64,000 bases of DNA from Bacteroidota bacterium (GTDB taxonomy: Bacteria > Bacteroidota > Bacteroidia > Chitinophagales > Chitinophagaceae), in contig VGMN01000005.1 in NCBI GenBank assembly GCA_016866355.1, positions 62,001 through 126,000 of the forward strand. The letters are read 5' to 3'. A model generated the notes under the pieces. That model had not been told where the DNA came from and did no database searches. It worked only from the letters and a program-made list of their open reading frames with translations. How positions within the stretch are numbered: position 1 is the first letter of the stretch; each line of letters starts with the position of its first letter. Position numbers and translations under genes: made by a program. Below are positions 46,842-54,120 of the stretch, piece by piece.

Positions 46842-48559
46842 AAGTTTAATGCTCCTTTAAAACTTTTAATACGAAGTTGTAATTGCCTCTTAACCGCTTC
46901 GTACTGGCTGGCCTCCTTTAGATTTTCATGCACACTGAAGTAAAATTTAATCTTGGGTTCTGTACCACTTGGTCTAGCCGAAATCACTGAACCGTCTGCC
47001 AAAATAAACTGCAACACATTTGAACGAGGTAAGGTTAATGTCCGAGTATGACCACTGACAAGATCTTTACCGATTTGTGCTTGGTAATCGAGTATTTGTA
47101 CTACTGCATAGCCGGCTATTGTAGCAGGCGGATTATTTCTGAACCCATTCATCATGTCAGCAATTTCTTGCTGCCCCTCTTTTCCCTTTCGGGTTATGGA
47201 AAGCAAGTCTTCTAGGTAGAGTCCATGTTGAATAGATAAATCAATTAACTTTTCATATAAGCTCCGGCCTTTGGATTTTTCATAAGCAGCCATTTCGCAA
47301 AGAAGTGCAACTGCACTAACGCCATCCTTATCACGAATTTTATCGCCTATCATTAGACCAAAACTCTCCTCGCCCCCAATGATATAATTTTCAGTGGCTT
47401 CCTTCTCTCTAATTAGATCGGCAATCCATTTGAAGCCTGTTAAAACACGGTAACAGGATACCTCATTTGCCTTAGCGATGGTATCAATTAAAGGGGTGGT
47501 TACTATAGTTGTGATCACCATATCATTTGGCTTGGCAATTCCTTTTTCCCTTCGAGCCTCTAACAAATAATTAAACGCCAGCACTGCTGTCTGGTTGCCA
47601 TTTAGTAAAACCCAATTTCCAGCTAAATCCTTTACGCCTATGGCTAATCTATCTGCGTCAGGATCTGTACCACAAAGGATATCAGCATCTACTTGTTGAG
47701 CCAAGTTTAAACCCAACTGCATAGCTTCACTCTCCTCAGGATTCGGGTAGGCTACTGTAGGAAAGTTTCCATTGGGTTCTTCCTGTTCTTTTACAAGATG
47801 AATAGTAGTAAAACCTAACGCTTTGAGTACTGCCGGAACTAAACGAATTCCAGAACCATGTATGGGAGTATAGACAATTTTTAAATCTTTAAAACGAGCT
47901 ATTATCTCTGGATAAATACTCAACGATTTAACCATTTGGGTATATCGTTGATCCATTTCACTACCAATTGAAGTGATCAGCGCTTCGCCTCCTGTCCACT
48001 TTACTTGCCCAACTCCCTCAATTTTTTCCACTTCCCTTATCACATTTTTATCATGCGGAGACACTAATTGAGAGCCATCATTCCAATAAGCCTTATAACC
48101 ATTGTATTCTTTAGGATTATGGGAAGCCGTGCAAACTACTCCACCTTGACATCCCAATTCACGAATAGTAAAAGACAATTCTGGCGTAGGTCGCAAATCC
48201 TCAAACAGAAACACCTGAATGCCATTAGCTGCAAAAACCTGCGCAGTTGTTTCAGCAAAAAAACGACTATTGTTACGACTATCATGTGCAATTGCCACAC
48301 GGATAGTCCCACTAAATACTTGTTTCAAATAATTAGCAAAACCTTGGGTTGCCATTCCTACTGTATACTTATTCATGCGGTTGGTACCCACGCCCATTAA
48401 TCCCCTCAAACCGCCTGTACCAAATTCTAAATTTCTGTAGAATGAATCCTCCAGCTCCTTGGGATTATCGAGAGACAATTGACTAATTGTTTCCTTTGTT
48501 GCTTGATCATATTCTCCCTGTAACCACTGCTTGATTTTTTCCTGTGCAAATTGATCCAT
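46838..48559 (-). CDS. Alpha-D-phosphohexomutase (phosphoglucomutase/phosphomannomutase)
   Basis: Interconverts hexose 1- and 6-phosphates. 573 residues, the PGM2-like length. The phosphoserine is Ser146 in TASHNPKEYNGYK; the metal loop is DPDADR (about residues 304-309); sugar-binding GGEESFG is at about 398-404; the C-terminal phosphate loop is RPSGTEPKIK. Whether glucose or mannose (or both) is used cannot be told. First gene of the minus-strand run ending with DUF5686. Confidence 0.94.
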   Translation of the reverse strand: MDQFAQEKIKQWLQGEYDQATKETISQLSLDNPKELEDSFYRNLEFGTGGLRGLMGVGTNRMNKYTVGMATQGFANYLKQVFSGTIRVAIAHDSRNNSRFFAETTAQVFAANGIQVFLFEDLRPTPELSFTIRELGCQGGVVCTASHNPKEYNGYKAYWNDGSQLVSPHDKNVIREVEKIEGVGQVKWTGGEALITSIGSEMDQRYTQMVKSLSIYPEIIARFKDLKIVYTPIHGSGIRLVPAVLKALGFTTIHLVKEQEEPNGNFPTVAYPNPEESEAMQLGLNLAQQVDADILCGTDPDADRLAIGVKDLAGNWVLLNGNQTAVLAFNYLLEARREKGIAKPNDMVITTIVTTPLIDTIAKANEVSCYRVLTGFKWIADLIREKEATENYIIGGEESFGLMIGDKIRDKDGVSAVALLCEMAAYEKSKGRSLYEKLIDLSIQHGLYLEDLLSITRKGKEGQQEIADMMNGFRNNPPATIAGYAVVQILDYQAQIGKDLVSGHTRTLTLPRSNVLQFILADGSVISARPSGTEPKIKFYFSVHENLKEASQYEAVKRQLQLRIKSFKGALNL

Positions 48560-48593
48560 AACCTTGATTTTGAAAGGATAAAGTTACCGAAAT

Positions 48594-49589
48594 TTGAACT
48601 CTAAATTATCAGTACTGGCTACACAAAAACACATATTCGTCTCAAGTAAAATAAAACTGTGCTTCCTTTTATTTATTTTATCTACGGCAGCGAATAGCCA
48701 ACCCTTAACGATAGACACCGCCATAACGTTTAACACAAAGCCGTTCAAAAAAAATAGAATCAAGTGGGTGGCAGCAGCAAATGTAGGGGGCTATGGAGGA
48801 GCTATGCTCGGACTTTACACTGCTTGGTATCGCAATTACCCACAAAGTAAATTTCACACCTTTAATGATTGGCGAGAATGGAAACAAGTTGATAAAGTTG
48901 GGCACTTATATGGCGCCTATATTGAAAGTGTTGGAAGTATGGAATTATGGAAATGGGCTGGCCTGGAAAGAAAAAAAAGAATTTGGATTGGCGGTTTGAG
49001 TGGAGCCGCCTACCAAACTGTCATCGAGATTTTAGACGGATTTAGCAAAGACTGGGGATGGAGTTGGGGTGATTTTGCCGCCAATATGGTGGGAAGCAGT
49101 TTGCTAATTGGGCAAGAATTAAAGTGGGATGAACAGCGAATTCGTATTAAATTTTCTTACCGTCCTCAAAACTACCAAGATCCCATTTTACAAGAAAGAA
49201 GCAATCAACTATTTGGCCGCAATCAATCGAGTCGGTTTCTCAAAGATTATAATGGCCAAACCTACTGGGCTAGCATTGCTATTGCACCCTTCTTAAAAAA
49301 TAGCCATTGGCCTAAATGGCTAGCCATCGCAGTTGGCTATGGAGCAGAAGGTCTTTTTGGAGGCCGAGATAATCTTGCAACTACACCAGGTGGTAGCATT
49401 ATGTTTGACAGAAGAGATATCCCTCGATACAGACAATGGTTCATTGCCCCGGATATTGATTGGAAAAGAATTCCAACCAATCGAGCAGGCGTGCGATTCC
49501 TGTTTACATTCCTGAATGCGTTTAAATTCCCAGCTCCCGCGCTTGAACTATCTAATGGAAAGGTTCGTCTTCATCCGCTTTATTTTTGA
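48594..49589 (+). CDS. DUF2279 outer-membrane or periplasmic protein; start codon uncertain
   Basis: 331 residues if translation starts at TTG 48594. The segment KIKLCFLLFILSTAANSQ (about 19-36) looks like a signal peptide. The DUF2279 region includes FNDWREWKQVDKVGHLYGAY, ELWKWAGLERKK, and DGFSKDWGWSWGDFAANMVGSS, all typical of this family. There is no ATG or GTG before the signal segment; the TTG lies within a box (GAAATTTG, 48589-48596) close to the -7 consensus. An ATA at 48651 would give a compact signal peptide, but this would be a rare start. Function unknown. Divergent from the phosphohexomutase. Confidence 0.8.
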   Translation: MNSKLSVLATQKHIFVSSKIKLCFLLFILSTAANSQPLTIDTAITFNTKPFKKNRIKWVAAANVGGYGGAMLGLYTAWYRNYPQSKFHTFNDWREWKQVDKVGHLYGAYIESVGSMELWKWAGLERKKRIWIGGLSGAAYQTVIEILDGFSKDWGWSWGDFAANMVGSSLLIGQELKWDEQRIRIKFSYRPQNYQDPILQERSNQLFGRNQSSRFLKDYNGQTYWASIAIAPFLKNSHWPKWLAIAVGYGAEGLFGGRDNLATTPGGSIMFDRRDIPRYRQWFIAPDIDWKRIPTNRAGVRFLFTFLNAFKFPAPALELSNGKVRLHPLYF

Positions 49590-49616
49590 CATGATTTATG
49601 CTAATTTAGCAGGCGT

Positions 49617-50945
49617 ATGACAGCCCTTTCATTAACCCAATCACTACTTTTTTCAGGTCTTACTGTTCTTGCAATAAGTTTAGTAGCTAAACGAGCAAAG
49701 ATGATCCTCCGCACCATCAAACTTGGGCGAAGCGAACAGGTAGAAGGACCAAAAATTAAGCGATGGAAAAATGTGTTATTGCTGGCACTAGGACAACAAA
49801 AAATGTTTAGAAAACCAGGAGTAGCTCTTCTACACTTAATTGTTTATGCTGGGTTTATCATTATCAATATTGAAATCGTTGAAATAATACTGGATGGAAT
49901 AGTAGGTCAACACCGCTTGTTTGCACCCGTGTTAGGATCGCTTTATCCGCTTTTGATAAATGCCTTTGAAGCCCTAGCTGTGTTGGTCTTATTGGCTTGT
50001 GTTGTTTTTATTATTCGTCGGAATATAAAATCAATCACTCGATTACAAAGCAATGATTTAAATGGTTGGCCAAAAAAAGATGCAACAATAATTTTAGGAG
50101 CTGAAATTATTCTTATGTCTCTTTTTCTGGTGATGAATGCCAGCGATACACTTTTACAGGAACGCAATCACTTAGGATATAATCAGCATCCTACAGGGAA
50201 TTTCTGGATCTCTTCTTTACTACACCCTTTTCTTAACAATTGGAGTAATCAAGGGCTGGTGGTAGTAGAGAGAGTAAGTTGGTGGCTTCATATTGCAGGC
50301 ATTTATGCTTTTTTAAATTACCTACCCTACTCCAAGCATCTGCATATAATCCTAGCTTTTCCTAATGCTTATTTTTCAAAACTAGAGCCAGCTGGGAAAA
50401 TGGAAAATATGCCTGCAATACAACAAGAGGTGATTTATGCGATGCAACCCGAATTAGCTCCAACTGATACTACCACTAATCCTGCCCGCTTTGGCGCCCG
50501 TGATGTAGTTGATTTAAGTTGGAAAAATTTATTAGACGCGTATAGTTGTACTGAATGTGGAAGGTGTAGTAGTGTTTGCCCCGCTAATCAAACTGGAAAG
50601 CTGCTCTCGCCCCGCAAAATAATGATGGACACCAGAGACAGGTTGGAAGAAATTGGAAAAACCTTAGGTAAAAATGGTGCTTGGCAAGAGGATGGCCATT
50701 CCTTATTACATGACTATATAAGTGTGGAGGAAATTAATGCATGCACCACTTGTAACGCGTGTGTACAAGAATGCCCAGTTAGCATCAACCCACTTGATAT
50801 AATTCTACAGCTACGCAGAAATTTAGTCATGGAGGAAAGCAATACGCCTGCCGAATGGGCCACCCTTTTTGGAAACGTAGAAAATAATTTTGCGCCCTGG
50901 AAATTTAATCCCGAGGACAGGGAGAACTGGATTCACCCCGCTTGA
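49617..50945 (+). CDS. Membrane-bound 4Fe-4S ferredoxin-type oxidoreductase subunit (HdrC/GlpC-like)
   Basis: 442 residues. The N-terminal half has about five to six transmembrane helices (for example about 8-25, 63-90, 108-130, 155-172, 222-240) like a quinone-linked cytochrome-b-type module. The C-terminal half carries two 4Fe-4S motifs, CTECGRCSSVCP (about 308-319) and CTTCNACVQECP (about 378-389). Such proteins usually pair with a CCG-domain subunit; that partner is at 52821, on the same strand but 1.9 kb away. Together they may pass electrons to or from quinone; the donor is unknown. It ends two bases before the convergent lysE-like gene. Confidence 0.87.
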   Translation: MTALSLTQSLLFSGLTVLAISLVAKRAKMILRTIKLGRSEQVEGPKIKRWKNVLLLALGQQKMFRKPGVALLHLIVYAGFIIINIEIVEIILDGIVGQHRLFAPVLGSLYPLLINAFEALAVLVLLACVVFIIRRNIKSITRLQSNDLNGWPKKDATIILGAEIILMSLFLVMNASDTLLQERNHLGYNQHPTGNFWISSLLHPFLNNWSNQGLVVVERVSWWLHIAGIYAFLNYLPYSKHLHIILAFPNAYFSKLEPAGKMENMPAIQQEVIYAMQPELAPTDTTTNPARFGARDVVDLSWKNLLDAYSCTECGRCSSVCPANQTGKLLSPRKIMMDTRDRLEEIGKTLGKNGAWQEDGHSLLHDYISVEEINACTTCNACVQECPVSINPLDIILQLRRNLVMEESNTPAEWATLFGNVENNFAPWKFNPEDRENWIHPA

Positions 50946-50947
50946 TT

Positions 50948-51670
50948 CTATTTTTTTTTGCTGTCAGATACCCATCGATCTAATTGCTGACCTAACCTAT
51001 TGACCTCCACCTCGGATTGATTAATGCGATGCGCAGCATCCTTTTTTCTAAATAATTTATAGAGTTGCCAACCTGCCGTTATCAAAAAGATTGATCCAAT
51101 TACAACACTAACTACTGCTTGATTATTGTTGATTGTGGTAGCCACCAATTGTCCTCCAAAAATAAAGATACTATTACCCAATAATGTCCCCATTCCAATA
51201 CCAACAATATAGGCATTATATTGAGCGGGCTTTGCTTCTAATAACCCCTTAGAAAATAAAACGGTGCTCCAACCAAACCAAAATGGGATTTGCACGGGAT
51301 TAATGGCACTCATTAAAAATCCTAATAAAACTTTCGGAAGCGCATTGTCAAAGATCAGATTTCGATGTTGACTATTTTCGGCAAATGCCATATAAAAATT
51401 AGAGACTGCCAAAACAACCAATAATAAAAAAGTAAGAAAATCAAAAATGCTTAATAACTTGGTCTGTTTGCGGAGCCAATCCATGGCAACTAGTGATAAG
51501 CGTACATAAATCATCTCGGCAAGTAAGGAGCCCATTGAAAATAATAGTGCTGCCTGAACACCGCTGGCAATTGAAATCTGCATGGCAGCGACATTTAGCG
51601 TGCCAAGTGGCAAAGAACCAATAAAACTCACTAGCAATCCTATTAAGAGAACCTGTATCAATTTAACCAT
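50948..51670 (-). CDS. LysE-family exporter
   Basis: 240-residue inner-membrane protein with about six helices, typical of the LysE/RhtB amino-acid exporters. The N-terminus has the family motif GLLVSFIGSLPLGTLNVAAM (about 12-31), then MSAINPVQIPFWFGW. The last 30 residues are a charged tail. The substrate is unknown. It follows the ATP-grasp gene after 14 bases and both read against the flanking Fe-S genes. Confidence 0.88.
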   Translation of the reverse strand: MVKLIQVLLIGLLVSFIGSLPLGTLNVAAMQISIASGVQAALLFSMGSLLAEMIYVRLSLVAMDWLRKQTKLLSIFDFLTFLLLVVLAVSNFYMAFAENSQHRNLIFDNALPKVLLGFLMSAINPVQIPFWFGWSTVLFSKGLLEAKPAQYNAYIVGIGMGTLLGNSIFIFGGQLVATTINNNQAVVSVVIGSIFLITAGWQLYKLFRKKDAAHRINQSEVEVNRLGQQLDRWVSDSKKK

Positions 51671-51684
51671 GAAGGCAAAATACT

Positions 51685-52731
51685 TTATAAACCGGAAACA
51701 TCAAGCTGTTCCAGCTTTTTAAAATGAGTTCGTGCTTGTTTCAAAAAGTCCCAACCTCGCTTAAAAGACCAATAGCTAACTCCCAGCTGATGATTATAAG
51801 CACTGATTACATATAGCGCACGCCAATGTTGCAAAAGTGTTCGATATGCTTGCAAAAGTGACATCCCACAATCATAAATGTGATTTGGCTCTGCGCCACA
51901 ACCATTGAACTCAATAATAGAGAAAGATTGACTGGCCTTTAAATCACTAACTGAAGTAGTCTTAATATCATAGCGACCATAAAAGAAATTAGTTGTGTGA
52001 CTAAGTGCATCAAATTGTGCCAGTAATTGCGCATCAATTTCATCAGCCAAGTTGATAAATTGCGCCCCCCTATTATGGTTTCCTGCATAAGACAGATAAA
52101 AAATCTCGCCCTTTGCTACTACAGTGTACCACTTAGACGCATGTTTTGCCTTTAACTCGTTAACTCGAGAAGCTGCCTTAGGATGTAGGTGGATTAACTC
52201 TCCAAGCGTAGCCGTACCATTCCCTACCACTTGTAATAAATCTTTTTGAATAAACCCACTGATTACACCTTTACTATCAGCAGGGTGTCGATAGTAAAAA
52301 ATGCTATACTCTTTTGGAAAAGTAATCCAGTCCTGAATGATGTAGTGTACAGGAATTACTTGATGGTAACGTTCCCACTGTTCCCAAGAATCTATACGGC
52401 GAAACAGAATTCCCTTCATCCCCACATCTGGCTTGGCTGTAAACGGCAGCGTAAATCCAGCGTCCCGGATTAGCTGCAATGCTTCAGCTTTTGAGTTGGA
52501 GGGATCCATGTAAATTGTTTTTGGATATAAATGAGAGGGAAGTTGTTGATACATCTCACGCTTCCCCTCACCTTCTAATCCGCCAAAAGTTAAGGTAGGA
52601 TTAGATGAACTAAAGAACCATACCGAGCCGCTTCGTACACAGTACCAAAGCCACCAAGGGAATAGAGGCAAGTAAAGAATAAAAAAATTCCACTCCTCCC
52701 ATCGATAGAAACGGTTAAAAAAATTGCGCAT
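51685..52731 (-). CDS. ATP-grasp protein of unknown function
   Basis: 348 residues. An aromatic, hydrophobic N-terminal segment (about 12-40, ILYLPLFPWWLWYCVRSG) may touch the membrane. The middle resembles an ATP-grasp fold: TAKPDVGMKGILFRRI (about 98-113) as the ATP-binding strand, HYIIQDWITFPKEYSIFYYR (129-148), and near the C-terminus FGRYDIKTT-like and FSIIEFNGCGAEPNHIYD (about 270-287), where Glu and Asn are placed as metal ligands. It is related to D-Ala-D-Ala ligase-like enzymes but is not a Ddl. The acceptor is unknown. An exact -7 box lies 11 bases before the ATG. It is cotranscribed with the lysE-like gene. Confidence 0.78.
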   Translation of the reverse strand: MRNFFNRFYRWEEWNFFILYLPLFPWWLWYCVRSGSVWFFSSSNPTLTFGGLEGEGKREMYQQLPSHLYPKTIYMDPSNSKAEALQLIRDAGFTLPFTAKPDVGMKGILFRRIDSWEQWERYHQVIPVHYIIQDWITFPKEYSIFYYRHPADSKGVISGFIQKDLLQVVGNGTATLGELIHLHPKAASRVNELKAKHASKWYTVVAKGEIFYLSYAGNHNRGAQFINLADEIDAQLLAQFDALSHTTNFFYGRYDIKTTSVSDLKASQSFSIIEFNGCGAEPNHIYDCGMSLLQAYRTLLQHWRALYVISAYNHQLGVSYWSFKRGWDFLKQARTHFKKLEQLDVSGL

Positions 52732-52742
52732 AAGTTAGAGAC

Positions 52743-52750
52743 CAAAAATA
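52743..52750 (-). promoter_or_regulatory. -7 box (minus strand TATTTTTG) for the ATP-grasp/lysE operon
   Basis: CAAAAATA on the plus strand, exact TAnnTTTG on the minus strand, 11 bases before the start at 52731. Confidence 0.6.
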
Positions 52751-52794
52751 CAGCAATAACCCTACCCCTTTTGTTTGCAACTCTTCAAATTCTG

Positions 52795-52802
52795 TACTTT
52801 TG
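52795..52802 (+). promoter_or_regulatory. -7 box (TACTTTTG) for the CCG-domain gene
   Basis: Exact TAnnTTTG match, 18 bases before the ATG at 52821. TTTG at 52774-52777 is a possible -33 element. Confidence 0.65.
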
Positions 52803-52820
52803 TAAGACAATCTCTCCCCC

Positions 52821-53606
52821 ATGAACATTCCAACGCTCGCTTCCTGTATTGCAGCAGGCAAATCCCCTTCCATATTATTTTGGGTTGGCTGTGCAGGCAG
52901 TTTTGATCAAAGAGCGCAAAGCATTAGTAAAGCATTTGCGCTAATACTTCAAAGAGTGGGAATTGATTTTGCGATCCTAGGAAAAGAGGAATGCTGCACT
53001 GGCGATCCTGCCAGAAGAGCCGGTAATGAATTTCTTTTTCAAATGATGGCATACCAAAACATTCAAACACTAAATGGCTATGGCGTAAAAAAAATTGTGA
53101 CTACATGCCCGCATTGCTTCAACACATTAAAAAATGAATATCCTGAGCTAGGCGGCAATTACGAAGTAATACACCACACTGTACTACTCCAACAACTACT
53201 CGATGAGGGAAAAATTAGAATAAAAGAGGGCGGCGTATTCAAGGGAAAGCGAATTGTATACCATGACAGTTGCTACCTTGGAAGAGCCAATGGCATTTAT
53301 GAGGCGCCCAGAAAAGTGCTTGAGATGCTAGATAGTGAATTAGTGGAAATGAAACGTTGCCGCTCCAATGGACTCTGTTGTGGGGCGGGAGGTGCACAAA
53401 TGTTTAAAGAGGAGGAAAAAGGAAACACACGGATTAACAAAGCAAGAACAGATGAAGCATTAGAAACAGCTGTTTCCATTGTTGCAGCGGCTTGTCCTTT
53501 TTGCAACACCATGTTAACGGATGGTATTAAAGGAGCCGAAAAAGAAGAATCCGTAAAAGTGCTTGATATTGCGGAAATAATTGAAAAAGGAATGATTACG
53601 GAGTAA
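52821..53606 (+). CDS. CCG-domain Fe-S oxidoreductase subunit (HdrB/GlpC-like)
   Basis: 261 residues, cytoplasmic, with two cysteine-rich CCG domains: GKEECCTGDPARRAGN (about 54-69) with TTCPHCF (about 93-99), and RSNGLCCGAGGAQMF with AACPFCN. These motifs bind an unusual Fe-S cluster in heterodisulfide reductase HdrB and glycolate or lactate oxidase subunits. The ferredoxin-type partner is most likely the membrane protein at 49617. It has its own promoter and is followed after seven bases by a small conserved gene. Confidence 0.9.
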   Translation: MNIPTLASCIAAGKSPSILFWVGCAGSFDQRAQSISKAFALILQRVGIDFAILGKEECCTGDPARRAGNEFLFQMMAYQNIQTLNGYGVKKIVTTCPHCFNTLKNEYPELGGNYEVIHHTVLLQQLLDEGKIRIKEGGVFKGKRIVYHDSCYLGRANGIYEAPRKVLEMLDSELVEMKRCRSNGLCCGAGGAQMFKEEEKGNTRINKARTDEALETAVSIVAAACPFCNTMLTDGIKGAEKEESVKVLDIAEIIEKGMITE

Positions 53607-53613
53607 CACAATT

Positions 53614-54120
53614 ATGAACTTACACTACCAGTCACTTTTACCACAAGAATATTCAAAATCAGCCCGCGTTTGGATATATCAAGCAACTAGGATCTTTTCT
53701 ATTCAAGAAGCATTGGAAATTGAGTCTCGTTTAGAACAATTTACTTGCCATTGGGAGTCGCACGGCGCCCCCGTAAAAGCCACCGGATTACTACTTTTCG
53801 GACAGTTTATCATTTTAATTGCGGATGAGCGTACTGTAGGCGTAAGCGGATGCAGTACTGATGCCTCCGTTCGAGAAATAAAAATGATTGAGCAAGAATA
53901 CGGCGTAGGCCTTTTTGACAGAACCCAACTTGCCTTTTATATAAAAGATAAAATAGAGTTATTGCCTATAGCCCAAGTAAATTATGCATTGGAAAAAAGT
54001 TTTCTTACAAAAGATACCCTCTATTTCAATAATGTGGTAAACACGCTGAAGGAACTGGAAACAAATTGGATCATTCCAGTTGAAAAAAGTTGGCTCCAAC
54101 AGAAACTATTTCCTAGCTAA
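53614..54120 (+). CDS. Conserved Bacteroidota protein of unknown function, downstream of the CCG gene
   Basis: 168 residues, no signal or membrane helix. It starts with PQEYSKSARVWIYQATRIFS and continues with HWESHGAPVKATGLLLFG and SGCSTDASVREIK. I recall relatives in Bacteroidota carrying the name ABC transporter ATPase in databases, but no Walker A, signature or Walker B motif is present, so that name looks wrong. It is seven bases after the CCG gene and probably works with it. The stop overlaps that of the convergent outer-membrane gene in CTAA. Confidence 0.8.
   Translation: MNLHYQSLLPQEYSKSARVWIYQATRIFSIQEALEIESRLEQFTCHWESHGAPVKATGLLLFGQFIILIADERTVGVSGCSTDASVREIKMIEQEYGVGLFDRTQLAFYIKDKIELLPIAQVNYALEKSFLTKDTLYFNNVVNTLKELETNWIIPVEKSWLQQKLFPS

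Noticed and set aside
53614-54120. ABC transporter ATPase
   Set aside because: No Walker A, signature or Walker B motif is present.
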